In this document: piece by piece, positions 8,249 to 20,011 of the stretch | Layout: every line of letters begins with the position of its first letter | How positions within the stretch are numbered: position 1 is the stretch's first letter | Source of the DNA: Batkoa obscura | Taxonomy: Eukaryota > Entomophthoromycota > Entomophthoromycetes > Entomophthorales > Batkoaceae | Assembly: GCA_030770535.1 (NCBI GenBank) | Contig: JASVEC010000001.1 | Location: 930,001-994,000 of the forward strand | Direction of reading: 5' to 3' | DNA: 64,000 nt | Made by a program: the position numbers and the translations under genes | Notes under the pieces: model-generated | Told to the model about the DNA's origin: nothing | Database searches by the model: none | The model's input: the letters and a program-made list of their open reading frames with translations, nothing else

Positions 8249-10478
8249 TTAAATCCCCATATCCTCAGCATCTTCATTTAATTCATATATCTCCTCTTCC
8301 TCGTTTTCCTTATCCTCGTCCACATTTAATTTACTACTCTCACAATTACATAATATATCCAAGTTTAAATGACCAGCTTTCAACTTATCAATGACTATTT
8401 GAGCAGCATATTTTTTAGCTTGTTTAACTACTTTACCACTCGCATTTCCAATCAATATCCCATGAATCCAAATATTACATAAAATTCGATTTTCAATATC
8501 AATTCCTTTTTCTTCCTTTTTTAAACATTCCAATTTGAATTCCATACAACCAAATCGATGTAAATATCTTGTTAATTGAACCATTGGATGAACTATAACA
8601 TAATTGGGTTTTAGATGGAAGTCAAAGGTAGGTTTGATTAATTTATTAAATAAACTTTGAATTGTTTGAATATTAAAATTAGAATCAATTAATATTGCAC
8701 CAAATAAAGCTTCTAATACATCTGCAATTACTTTAGGTGCTTTAATATCATGCCAATATTCTTTAATATTCTTTAATTCACTTTCTTCTCTTAATTTTTT
8801 TATAACAATAATAAATTCTGTTATATCGACAATTAATTTACTTGAATGATGAATAATATGTGGGTATAAATCTAATGTTTCCATAATTGTTGCTAATGTA
8901 TTGTTTGATACACATGACTCTTTAATTTCACTCAAAACTCCAGGGGGTTCATTCGGATATTTATGAAACAAATAATCAACAATTAAATAATCTAATATAG
9001 CATCGCCTAAAAATTCTAATCGTTGATAACAAGAAGTTAAAGGTTGAGGATGCGAAGCATGAGTAAATGCTTCAACTAATAAAATTGGATGTTGAAATTT
9101 ATAATCAATTTTATCTTCAATAAAATCAATATCCAATTCACTCAATATATCTAACCTATCAATATCACATGGAATAGATAAATAATTTTGAATATCATCC
9201 CAATTTTTATAATTAGTAGTAATAATACTTAATGCTTGAGCACATTTTAAACCCAATTCTGGCCCATTTGATAACAAAGCAGCACCTAAAATAGCTTCCA
9301 TAATATCAGCCAATCCTTTATCAGCCATTTTAAAATTCAATTGATTTTGATATTCAAATTGATTTTTAGTATAAAAATTGATTGGATACCATTTACTTTT
9401 TATAAATGGCTTTGGATTAACATATTTATATAATTCTAAATTCTTACATAATCGAAATAAACTTCTATTGGAAATTATTCTTAATCTTCGATTATGTAAT
9501 TGAGCTTCGTGATGTTGTGGGAATCTTAAAAATACATCCATTGAAGAAATAAATTTTAAATAAGCATCTCCTAATAATTCTAATCGTTCATAATCTATTG
9601 ATAAATTAGCAGAGGGTAAAGTTAAGGCTTCTAATAAATATTCATCAATAATTTCAGGTAAATTAAGTTTGATTTTGACTTCTTGAACTAATAATAAAGC
9701 TTCAATTCGTGCCATTAAAGATGGTAATAACATGTTTGAATTAAATACTGATATAGGTAATGGATAAGCTAAAGCAAATTCTTTTAATAAATAATTAAAG
9801 CTTTTACTTTGAATTTGTTTTTTTATTTGATTTTGGTTGTTATAATGAGTTAAATAATTTAATACAATATGAATTTTCTTTACTTTTAATATATTCTGAT
9901 TCAAATCTTTAATATTACTTTTTAATTTTAAATTATAATATTCTTTAAAGGTTAGATTAGATTCATTTTTAATAACACTATCCGATGGTATAATAGAATT
10001 AGCTGTTAAACTGAAATCAATTTCATTAACTTTATATCTTGTATTATTATTTAATATATCACAAACAATTAATTCGTTTATATTATTAAAATCAGGATAA
10101 CTAAGTGGATTTAGTGGATTTTTAATAATCTCCCAATCAATTAAATCATTAAAATCATTAGAATTATTCATTTTAATTGGTGCAATAAAATATTGAATTT
10201 GATTAATGTTACATTCAAATAATTTATTAAATATTGATTTAAAACTAAATATTGTATATTTAAATAATAACTCTATTTTTCTTTTACTTAATGGAATTGT
10301 AGGTTGATATGCTTTTTCTATTGTTAAATATACAATTTGCCCTTTTAAAGAAAATTTAATAGGATTAAATTTAGGTAACGGTTGTTGAGTTATTATTATA
10401 AATGGTCGATATTGATTATTCTTACTTATATTATTTAATTCATCTACATTAACTATATTAAAATAACATTTATTCCAT

Positions 10479-10531
<53 letters not shown>

Positions 10532-13055
10532 GTTATTATTATCATTATTATTATTATTATACTCATTATAATAATAATACTTAAAAAACTGTGGCCTTTC
10601 CAACTTATATTCTCTAACAGCTTTCCAAGTACCTTCTTGAATTCCAGCCAAAGAATAATCTGGTTTAACTGGTTCAAAATCTTCTTCATTAAATTGTACT
10701 TCAATTGGTTTTAAATATTCATCTAATTCATTTAATTCTACTAATTTTATTGCCATTTTAAAACAAACATGCTGTTTAGCTACTTTATTTGATTTGGTAA
10801 TATCACTTTCCATAATTTGAATTTTAGAATTGGATGGCATTATTAATTGACATTGATGATAATTATTATGATTAGTATAATTAAATTTAGGTAACATTTC
10901 ACAAAAAGAATCTCTTGGTAAGGAATTACAATAACGATAAATTAAAGCCACTGCAGAATTTAAAGTAATTACAGCTTTTGTTGTGGGTATTTCATAAATA
11001 AAATTAGTAATTAAATCATCTATTTCATTATCGTCCTCATCATTATCTTCATCATCTTCAATATTATCATTTGTCACCATTAATCGATCTTTTGGTAATG
11101 ATTGACACCAATCCATTAATAATTTTTCAGATTGTTTAAAGCTATCAACTTCCTTTTTATCTTGAGTACTATTAATTTCTTGTAATATTATATAATATGA
11201 TTCTTTTTCTCTTGCTCTACCACGAGATTGTATATATGAAATCAAAGTTTCTGGTGGATCAAATCGAATTACTAAATTACATGGTTGAATATCTAAACCT
11301 TCTTCAGCAACATTAGTAGCAAATAATAAATTAATTGAACCATTTCGAAATTTAAATAATTTGTTTTCTTGTTGTTTAACATTCATATGAAAGCAATTAC
11401 CTTTACTATTTGAATTATGTCCTAATAAATAATCGGATTGAATATTTTTTACTTTTTTTGTATAAGAAATTATAAAATTTAATGTCACTACCGTACAAAT
11501 TCTAGAAGCAAATACAATACCACAAAAGGTATTTAATTGATTAGAATATTTTTTAATACATTCAATTAATTTTTTGATTTTTGGTGTTACATAAATATCA
11601 TCTAAATCATATGGATCTAAATCTAACCAATCTTTACCTTCTTTAAGTTGATTTAAATAGGATTTATATATTTTTTTGGCATTTTTAATACTTGTTTCTT
11701 CTTCTGAAAAACTATTCCATTTACTTTCTTTAAAATTATTAGAATAACTAAATATTCCTTCGTCATATTTTAATATTAGTTCTTCTAATGATTTACGTAA
11801 ATATAATAATCCACACCATTCTCCATAATTATTTAATATAAAATTATGAGAAGATAATAATCGATTGATTCCATATCCACGTCCACAATATCGTTCAATA
11901 ATTTTAGCTAAATCCGATCTTTTTGGAGATTTGTCAAATAACTTATTATATGATTCATAAAAACAATACAATTCTTTTGGTCGATTAATATAAGTTTGTG
12001 CTAATTCATTATAATTAATAGTAAAGATTCTAGAATCTAATGCTGATTCTAAATTACTATTGTTATTGAAAAATATTACTATTAATAAATAAAATAAAAT
12101 AAAATAAAAATTCCCTACTTAGCTGCTCTAATAGCATTATTTGCACTTTTTAAAGGTGACGCTGTCATTGAAAATATCCTGGGTTTATCTTCATCTACTT
12201 TATCCTCTTTTTTATAATATCTCATATAAAATTCCTTCATAATTAAATTATAAGGATGTTTTTTTTCCGTATGATGACATTCATCAAATACAATTAAGCC
12301 AATCTAAAATATTTTATCAAGTTATAAAAGACTTATTATTTAATATAAAATATTTACTTCTTTCATTTGAATTTTACCATGTCGTAACATATCTAAAAAG
12401 ACCTGAGCAGTCAACACTAATACATCCGTAGAATTTAAACACGATTGCCATTTACTATCACTCCAACCATCCACTCCTAATTCACCATATAATTGTACCA
12501 CCCTGAATGGTATATTATTGGCAATCGTAGTTGCTTGCTGAACAGCTAAAGCTACCGTATTCACTAAAAATACACAATATTTTTTTTGTCTCTATAATAA
12601 CCAAAAAAGTTTAAAAAAATCATTTACAAATCTCAAAATCAAAATAATTATTAACTTAAACCTACCTCTGGTTGTTTCAACCTCAATACTTTTTCATTTA
12701 ATAAAATGTGTTTAATTAGCATAATAGCAATCAATGTTTTCCCAGTGCCTGTTTCCAAGACAGCAATTATATTATCTTTCTTTGCTTTTTCAAATAATTC
12801 AATTTGATATTGACGAGGTAAATGTTGCAGTTCTTCATTTCCTTTTAATGGTAATTGATGTTTTTTAGATACTGAATTGACATCTTTGTGTTTGTTTAAA
12901 TTGGAGGCTAGTATTGGATTATCATTTCGATGTCGTTCTGGTAGCTTATTGGCTAAATATAAAAGATCGTTTTTGCTTTCTTTGGGGATTCTTCCATCAT
13001 GAATAGTTTCTTCACTACTCATTTGTCTTTTTTTAGAAAAAATGGGTTGAATCAA
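8249..13055 (-). CDS. DCL: Dicer-like ribonuclease III, four exons, ~1538 aa
   Basis: Cleaves dsRNA into small RNAs for RNA interference. Exons (minus strand): 13055-12666, 12591-12358, 12303-12119 and 12056-8249; phases agree at all joints. Domains: DExD/H helicase with Walker A ETGTGKT (~101-107), [13 protein letters not shown] (motif Ia), DECHH (~215) and SMTASP (motif III); helicase C with NVAEEGLDI and QSRGRAR (~510-555); Dicer dimerisation domain (~640-730); a poly-Asn run (~770-800); a degenerate PAZ-region segment; RNase IIIa ([11 protein letters not shown] ... DIMEAILGA); RNase IIIb ([13 protein letters not shown] ... [10 protein letters not shown]); and a dsRNA-binding region near the C-terminus. 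The acidic catalytic residues of both RNase III domains are present, so it looks active. It lies alone between the palindrome arms and is itself single-copy here. Confidence 0.95.
10483..10562. repeat. Trinucleotide repeat (ATT/AAT)n in Dicer
   Basis: About 27 near-perfect triplets, read on the minus strand as Asn with one interrupting Asp. It forms a linker between the dimerisation domain and the PAZ region and is likely variable in length between strains. Confidence 0.9.
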
Positions 13056-13460
13056 CGTTTACGAGTTTAAAAGAGGATCTTTTCAATTTTTAATTTCCAA
13101 ATCAATATTTGGTTTCGTTTTTTATCAAACTTACGTTGACCTAAGTTAAATTGATCATATGTGTAAGTTTGTGTAAGTTTAAAAGTGGTTAAGATTAAAA
13201 ATCAAAATTTTCTAATTTCACTTTTTTGTCTATTTTTTATTTAGCATAAATTTTTTGAAAAAATATTAGTCAAATAGTGAGTGAAAAAACGTTTCGATAT
13301 GAGTATAATTTTAAAATTAAGCAAAAAAGCTACTATTTTTGTAACCTTTTAGTTCTTAATCTATAGTTTTTGCTAAAATCAAAGTTGGACAAAACTTGAA
13401 CCGAGTTTTTAAACTAACCCATATTACAGTAAATGATTTAGCTTTGTTTTAGTGCATTTA

Positions 13461-13556
13461 GGGATGTATTTTTTGTTTAAGAATTTTACTAACAATCTTT
13501 TCGCTCAAGTAGTGCTTAAAAAATGGAAAAAGTAGAAAGTAAAAAAAACATCCCCC
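13461..13556 (-). mobile_element. MITE family 1, copy 7
   Basis: 96 bp with a worn left end (GGGATGT directly after TA) and right end ACATCCCCC. It sits ~400 bp upstream of the Dicer start codon, in its probable promoter region. Confidence 0.85.
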
Positions 13557-13878
13557 TTTTTAATAAAAAGGTACATTTATTCGAGAAGAGTGACTCGATT
13601 TATAAATATATTAAAGCTACTTTGAAATAAGATTAATCCATGGAAAAACTGATATCAAAATAGCAGTGTTTTTTAATAACATATAAATTAAAGAGCAGTG
13701 AGATACATGAAATAAAAAAAGATAAATAAAAAAGTACTATATAATAAATGTTAAAGTTTATCAGTTTAATTAAATTTCTCAAGGTAGAATGAGGAATCTC
13801 AATAGTTTCTTCCTAATTTAAAAATACATAAAATTATATTAAAATATTATTATCTATCTTCAAATATTTATAATAAAC

Positions 13879-14202
13879 CTACCAAACACAAACTTGATTC
13901 GTTCTAGAACTATTTCGATTTTCTTTATCAATGTTAGAATTATATGGTACAAAGGTATTAGTATTCACTGGTTTAGGATTATAATAATTAGTTACTATAT
14001 GGTTAAAATGATGAAATATAGCATAATCATAGTAATTCAACTATTGATCTTCATTTTGAATATTCATACCAATGTCTTCGTTATCGATATTTTCGTCATC
14101 GTTGTAATTATTATAGTTACAATGATAATCACTGAAGCCGTCTTCATAAAGATCATCATCAGTAAAGTAATCAACATATGAATCATAAGAGTTATAAGAG
14201 TT
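13879..14202 (-). pseudogene. Asp/Tyr/Asn-rich coding relic
   Basis: On the minus strand a frame follows a possible splice acceptor (CCTATAG at ~14,203): NSYNSYDSYVDYFTDDDLYE, ..., NIQNEDQ, one in-frame TAG, then LNYYDYAIFHHFNH ... to a stop at 13,879. Composition resembles the short secreted Asn/Tyr-rich proteins nearby. No convincing first exon or signal peptide was found upstream, so it is more likely a decayed gene than a live one. Confidence 0.4.
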
Positions 14203-14209
14203 CTATAGG

Positions 14210-14895
14210 TTCTATGGGCTGTAGGTTGGATAGTACATTACTTATTAAATTTAAACTAGATAAGTTGAAAGTATTAAAAGTTGAGGTGTAAATTAACTAT
14301 AAAAAAATTAATATAATGAAGATTAAAAAACAGAAATAAAACTAATTAAGCTAAGCTACATATACTTTTTGTAGGGAAATCGTTTTTTGTTGGCACTTGA
14401 CTTTAATTTGAAGCTTTAATTCAGCTTTTAGGTTATTGGGTTTGCTGATTAGTAGGTTTTATTTTTTTCATTAACTAGAAATTGATCAAAATAAAAGTAA
14501 AGCTAATGATAATTATTAGTGTTTTTTTATTATATACTTTTTTTAAAATAAGTCTTTTAATAGAATACTGCTTTTGATATTATAGTATATAAATTTTTTA
14601 TAGTTTGAATAAAATAAATAGCATTTATATAACGATAAACTATTCAATTCTATCATTAACTTAGATTCATCCTATAAATTTAAATATAAATAGTGCAAGT
14701 TATAATTTAATACTAACTAGCAATAAGTAACAAAATAAAGTTAAATTATTTCTAGACTAACTAAAACATAAGCATTTTAATTAAAAGTAAAGAATCAATC
14801 AAAACGAACTATGTAAAAAACAGATTTTATAGAGCTATAAAAAAAGGCAAATGAGTATATAAATACCAAAATAAACTTTTAAATCAATAATCAAA
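14210..14895. other. Gene-free AT-rich spacer
   Basis: No coding frame, repeat or RNA gene that I can support. Confidence 0.5.
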
Positions 14896-14897
14896 AA

Positions 14898-15224
14898 AGG
14901 AAGTAAGTCTTAGTAAACGTCATTATTTTAGCCTTTACCTCTATCATTGCCTCCTTTTCAACCTCAAGTGATAGCCATTTAGCCAGATGTGGATTTAGTT
15001 TCTTTTCTCCAGATTTTGGGTATGGTGGATTGATCAACCCTGATTCCTTTGATTTTTCAACTGTAATGAATAACAATTGCTTCAATATCAATGCTAATAA
15101 TTTCAATATTAATGAGTTTGATCGTGATAAAGAAGCAGTTATATTTGTTAATAACATACACAAGAAGGATGTAAATAGCAATCATATTAATTTCAATAAG
15201 CAGAATAATATAGCTATTATTTAA
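14898..15224 (+). pseudogene. Small secreted Asn-rich protein, decayed copy 1
   Basis: Paralogue of the gene at 24,040-24,564. The frame encodes a hydrophobic leader (NVIILAFTSIIASFSTSS), then CGFSFFSPDFGYGG, then a repetitive part NNNCFNINANNFNINEF, and ends QNNIAII at TAA 15,222-15,224. The expected initiator position aligns with AGG (14,898) and is followed two codons later by TAA, so as read it cannot be expressed. A leader, no other membrane segment and Asn-rich repeats suggest a former secreted or wall protein. Confidence 0.6.
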
Positions 15225-15379
15225 ATTTACTATAAGAATTTAATAAATTTTAGAATAATGATCCATTACATTGATAAAAAAATTTCAATTTCTTTTTATC
15301 GTTTCTTTTTTGTTTTATAGAAAATTAATTTAATCACAGTATTATGTGCTAATTTTTCTATGATCCAAAAAGTAACATA

Positions 15380-15469
15380 AGAGGGTGTTTTGATTTTATT
15401 TATTTGTCTTTTTTTAAACGAAAAAGTTGGACAATTTATTTATTAAATCTTAAAAAGGAGACATCTTCA
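15380..15469 (+). mobile_element. MITE family 1, copy 8 (degenerate)
   Basis: 90 bp between TA 15378-15379 and TA 15470-15471. It starts AGAGGGTGTTTTGATTT and ends ACATCTTCA with a heavily mutated middle; the oldest-looking copy in the window. Confidence 0.6.
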
Positions 15470-15534
15470 TATGGAAGTACCCAATAACTCGGGGTTTTCA
15501 TTAATAAAAACAACTGTAAAATTTTAATTTTGTA

Positions 15535-15634
15535 TGGGGGTATCTTTTTTGGCTTCATCACTTTTTCCATCTATAAGCGCTATTTGAGCGGAAAGATTGT
15601 TAGTAAAATTCTTAAACACAAAAATACATCCCTG
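15535..15634 (+). mobile_element. MITE family 1, copy 9
   Basis: 100 bp, flanked by TA at 15533-15534 and 15635-15636. Termini are TGGGGGTAT and ATACATCCCTG; slightly worn. Confidence 0.9.
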
Positions 15635-16257
15635 TATATTATTTTGTTCATTTATTATGTAATGTAAATTTTAAAAAAGTTATTAGTTAAATGTTGGAAT
15701 AAGAAATCCCCACCCTAGTATGAATTTATAAGCTTGGACAATTTTTGAAATTTAAAAAAAATTTAATTTAAACCCCAAACATAAAGCTTAATAAGTTTAA
15801 AACTAGCTAGAAATTAATATATACTAATTTCTGTAGATAAATAAGCTTCTTGTTATTTATTTGGACCAATAAAGCTGTTAATACTACTAAAAATATCAAT
15901 ATTTTCGTTTCTAATATTATTAGCTAATTAATATGAACAGGTCGTCTATGTTACTTTAAAAAGACTAATTCCTTTTGTTTTACGCGCAGTAATTTTATAT
16001 AAAGTACCCACAATAAGTTTAGATAAATAAAAAAAAAGAATCTGGATAGAAAAAAATGGCATACTTGTTTTGAATAATGTGATGAAATTTGGAATATGGA
16101 ATACGTTGTGCAAGGACTATACTTGATTTACAAAATCTTTGAATACCATATAAATCAAAATATTTATTATGTTTTATCAAATGATTATATATAAATAATA
16201 CAAATGTTATCACCATTATACGATAAAGCCACTCAAGAATCAAAATTAAAGAATATA

Positions 16258-16357
16258 TGGGGATGTATTTTTTGTTTAAGAATTTCACTAACAATTTTCC
16301 CATCCAAATAGCGCTTAAAACATGGAAAAAGTAATGAAGCCAAAAAAAACACTCCCA
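16258..16357 (-). mobile_element. MITE family 1, copy 10, inserted in the 5' part of gene C'
   Basis: 100 bp, flanked by TA at 16256-16257 and 16358-16359. Upstream of it, an ATG at 16,204 opens MLSPLYDKATQESKLKN, which resembles the N-terminus of the sibling genes. So the element landed inside the first ~20 codons of copy C'. Its own ATG at 16,322 is in frame with the rest of the gene. Confidence 0.95.
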
Positions 16358-16954
16358 TATAATTTTGATAATAAATATGAGGGGTATTTATCAGTGAATG
16401 ATAAAAAAGCTGATGGACTGATATATAAATTTCATACCACAAAAAATGGAAAAAAGCATTATTTAAAAGATCCAAATGATGAGAATCTATTATCCTTTAC
16501 TAAGGAGAACACAATGAGTAATGAACTTAAGCTGATAATTCATAATTATAAAGAAAAAGAAAATAATGATTATAATTTGATGATTGTTACCTTAAACAAA
16601 ACAGTCAGTTTACTATTAATTGATTTTAATAATAATCAATTTCAATATGTTGTAAATGATACACAGGAAGGCCCAGAGATCATAGTCTTAAATTCAACAT
16701 CAAAAGACCAACCTTTAGTTAGTTTTAAAACTGCTCGTTTTAAGGAAAGAGGAAACAAAGTTGGTAAAGTAAAATATCATTTTGAGTTTATTCCACTTTT
16801 AGAAAATTCATCTATGGGTCTATTATTGATGAAAGTGATTCCAACTGTTAAGCAGCTGAAAATTAAATATGATGAAAGAAAGAAGCAGAATATCACTTTT
16901 AATAAAGTCATGAAGCATTTGTTTGATGGGAGTAAAAATGTTATATATCGTTAG
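16322..16954 (+). CDS. Family gene copy C', start codon supplied by a MITE (210 aa)
   Basis: Open from the ATG at 16,322, which lies inside the MITE, to the stop at 16,952-16,954. The first ~12 residues (MEKVMKPKKTLPY) are MITE-encoded. Conserved family sequence follows (FDNKYEGYLSVNDKKADGLI, KHYLKDPNDENLLSFTKENT, KVMKHLFDGSKNVIYR). It lacks the native Lys-rich N-terminus. The old start at 16,204 and the family frame differ by one base once the MITE and one TA are removed, so either the old gene was already shifted or a small indel followed. About 45-55% identical to B. Function unknown; expression unproven. Confidence 0.6.
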   Translation: MEKVMKPKKTLPYNFDNKYEGYLSVNDKKADGLIYKFHTTKNGKKHYLKDPNDENLLSFTKENTMSNELKLIIHNYKEKENNDYNLMIVTLNKTVSLLLIDFNNNQFQYVVNDTQEGPEIIVLNSTSKDQPLVSFKTARFKERGNKVGKVKYHFEFIPLLENSSMGLLLMKVIPTVKQLKIKYDERKKQNITFNKVMKHLFDGSKNVIYR

Positions 16955-17001
16955 CTATTGTTGTTGGTTATATTATTTTTTTAATAGATTCTTATTTAAT
17001 A

Positions 17002-17003
17002 TA
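17002..17003. other. Empty MITE target site (TA), partner of copy 4
   Basis: The uninterrupted site on the right arm. The left arm has the same flanks split by the 95-bp element and a duplicated TA. Confidence 0.95.
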
Positions 17004-17659
17004 TTTTGAATTTCTATTTTAAATTTTTGCCAATGTTAAAGCTACAATTATTATTGATGCTGAGTTGGTTTTTAGTTTAATATAAAATTTGTATGTAGTA
17101 TAGAAATTAACTTCAACTATTTAACTTGGAACTTTTAATATAACAAACATATAGTAACTAGTACTATATATTTCATTGGAATAAAACAATAATAAATATA
17201 GGTTTTAATACAAATTTTAATACATACTTGATCCTTTTATATACTTAAATGAAATTATACTATATATGTTATTAAATTTCACATCAAATAGCTCCTAGCT
17301 GTTTCCCGCTTTAACTAGAATTTTATATAACTTTTTAGAAAGTCATAACCTTCAGTTATGTGTTATTTCAATTGTCAACTTTTTAATATTATAGCGCTAT
17401 ATCTCTATTTTTTATGACTCTTTGAATATTTAGATTTATGATGTTGTATAAAGGCGTTGTGAGGGTTATTATCAAAATATAATATAATTGTCAGTTATTT
17501 TTAATTTATTAAATGATTTGCATTTGAATTTAAAGACTAGCACTTTGTGTTTTATTCATAGAGTAGAATTACTAGTGAATTTAAAAAAATGACTAGTTAA
17601 GTAGTAAAAATTGTTTACAAGTCTATAATAAAGTATTCCTCGTTAACACTTCTAAATCC

Positions 17660-18050
17660 TAGAAAATAACGCCAAAGTTAAGTTTGAGTGAGGTTTTAAT
17701 GAGATACAAAAGCATTTACAATGGATTTAAATAATACATAAACAGGTATTTTACAGCTTTTGAAGGGGAGGGTATAAATCATCCTTTTAAATTTAGATAT
17801 CAAACTAATATAAATGGAAACAATGAAAACAATGAAAACAAAATAGAGCCAACAACTTTAAAATAAACGATTAGCTTAATGTTACCTGTTTTGGAGTAAA
17901 ATGTTAAAGAGTTTTTTATATTCTTAGGATAGGGAAGGAATTTTTACAAGGAATCAGAACAGACTTTGAACCAGAGTTTTGTAGCAATAGGACATTCAAA
18001 GAATCTATAGAAAACTCATTCTCTCTCTTCCAGACAAAAGATGCATAAGT
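17660..18050 (+). pseudogene. Decayed unidentified coding segment (right arm)
   Basis: Mirror of 4732-5122. The readable blocks lie at about 17,756-17,864 (ending IEPTTLK) and 17,924-18,050 (ending FSLFQTKDA). An earlier block (GFNEIQKHLQWI) lies near 17,690. They are separated by stops and frame changes. Unknown origin. Confidence 0.4.
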
Positions 18051-18600
18051 TTGTTGTGTCCAGGGGTAGATTGATTCTTCTATCTACTGAAATGGTTATC
18101 CCATTTAATATCAGCTACATTATTGATTTAAGTCAAAAGAAGCGTATTTATCTTTTAAATTTGATTAAATGTTTCGATTTTGAGACAAAAAACAGTGGTA
18201 TCTTAATAAATAATTAAAATAGTATGATAGATAATTCTATCTATTTTAAAACTCAATGATATTAAAATTTAAAAATAAAAAAAAGAGTAATAATAATTTA
18301 CCAAGGTGGTTTGGAATCATTTGATTATTCATTTCAAGCAATTATATATTTTTGGTCACTTTTAGTTTAAAGTATAAACTTTAAAGTTGTTACTTTAAAG
18401 TAACATAAAGTGCCACTATCTTAAGTTTCTAAAGAAATGGCCAGTTACATCATTTTCAAATCGGCAAAATTGGGTTAGGAATTGCGTATAAAGTCTTTGT
18501 TTGAACAAAATTTAATAGATATAATATAAATTTGTTCAAGTTCTATTTATAAAGACGGTCAAACATATAAATAGTAATGTGATTTTGTAACAGAATGATA

Positions 18601-18701
18601 TGGGGATGTATTTTTTTGTTTAAGAATTTCACTAGCAGTTTTTCCACTCAAATAGTGCTTGAAAAATGGAAAAAATAATGAAACCAAAAAAAACATCCTC
18701 A
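18601..18701 (-). mobile_element. MITE family 1, copy 11 (mirror of copy 3)
   Basis: 101 bp, flanked by TA at 18599-18600 and 18702-18703. It lies 82 bp before the ATG of B', just upstream of its TATA region. Confidence 0.95.
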
Positions 18702-18744
18702 TATAAACACTTTAGTAAAATAAAAATAGCTTGTGATCAAATAG

Positions 18745-18752
18745 TATATAAG
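18745..18752 (+). promoter_or_regulatory. TATA box of copy B'
   Basis: TATATAAG ~35 bp upstream of the ATG at 18,784. It is within the conserved upstream segment shared with B and A'. Confidence 0.55.
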
Positions 18753-18783
18753 CAAACAACTTTTCACAAAAAAAATTAAAGCA

Positions 18784-19455
18784 ATGTCAGAATCACCACC
18801 AGTGTATAATCAAATAAGCCAAGAAGTCAAAAGGAAAAAAAAGCATGTGATTCATTATAATGAGAATGATCAATATTTGGTAGCCAAGGATGAAGGAACT
18901 AATGAAATTAGATATAAATTCTATACTCAAAACAATGGTAATGAATATTACTTAAAAGATGTGAATAATGATAACTTGTTAAGTTTCACTAAAGGGGATA
19001 TTATGAGTAATGAGCCTAAATTAATTATCTGTAATTACAAAGAAAAAGAGAATAATAGTTACAACTCAATGGTAGTAATTATGAATAAAACAGTCAATTT
19101 AGTATTAACTGACCATGATAACAACCAATTTGAATACGTTTTAAATGATACAAAAGAAGGCGTTGAGATTGTAGCTTTAAACTCAACATCATCATCAAAA
19201 GACAAAGCATTGGTTGAGTTTAATACTAAAATTATTAAATTAGATGTAAATAAAATTGCTAAAGTAAAGTTCAACTTTAATTTTATTCCACTTTTAGAGC
19301 ATCTATTTATGGGGCTATTATTTATGAGGGCCAATTCCATCATTAAACAGAAATTAAAGGATAAGCAGAACTATAAGTCAAGTATCACTTTTGATAAAAT
19401 TATAGATCATTTGTTTGATGGTAGTAAATGCTACACACATCGTTCACCATTTTAA
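18784..19455 (+). CDS. Family gene copy B' (unidentified, 223 aa)
   Basis: Intact single-exon frame, mirror twin of B. Protein identical to B except in the segment encoded by 19,197-19,263 (DKALVEFNTKIIKLDVNKIA). No signal peptide; Lys-rich N-terminus, beta-rich centre, hydrophobic stretch FIPLLEHLFMGLLFMRAN and basic C-terminus. Transcribed away from Dicer, as are all six members of the family. Function not recognised; a tubby-C/LURP-one-like fold is only a guess. Confidence 0.8.
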   Translation: MSESPPVYNQISQEVKRKKKHVIHYNENDQYLVAKDEGTNEIRYKFYTQNNGNEYYLKDVNNDNLLSFTKGDIMSNEPKLIICNYKEKENNSYNSMVVIMNKTVNLVLTDHDNNQFEYVLNDTKEGVEIVALNSTSSSKDKALVEFNTKIIKLDVNKIAKVKFNFNFIPLLEHLFMGLLFMRANSIIKQKLKDKQNYKSSITFDKIIDHLFDGSKCYTHRSPF

Positions 19456-19770
19456 TAAGTAATGTTTTTAAATAAATAATTGTTTTAAGTATTTTAATAT
19501 AAAATCTATCAATGACATTTAATTTACTTTTGTTTTTATACGAAAGCTTTTATTATTTTATAAAAGATTTAATTATACAAATTCAAATAGTTTATTTAGA
19601 TTATAAGTTTTCATAGTTTATTTTTTTGTAATTTATATTTTTAAACTAAGTAAATAATATAATAAATAGCCCTATATATCCCACTATGGCAAAGCTGTAA
19701 TAAATCTAAGTTTTTGGTTGACTTAGATATAAATTTATTTGATATATCTTTAAATATCATAGTAAATATA

Positions 19771-19853
19771 GGGTGTATTTTTGTTTAAGAACTTTACTAA
19801 TAATCTTTCCGCTTAGAAAATAGAGAAAGTAATGAAACCAAGAAACACTCCCA
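19771..19853 (-). mobile_element. MITE family 1, copy 12 (mirror of copy 2)
   Basis: 83 bp with the same internal deletion as copy 2, TA on both sides. It lies between B' and the aldo/keto reductase pseudogene. Confidence 0.85.
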
Positions 19854-20011
19854 TATCTTGAATTATTATGTCACCGCTTTTAAGTTTAATTCTAACTTGT
19901 ATTTAAATATTATATTATTTCATTTGAATTTTTTAAGTCATAGCATTCTCTATACCATTTAATAACATGATTTTTATAGAAAATTTAAGCTACTATTCAC
20001 ATTATTATTAT

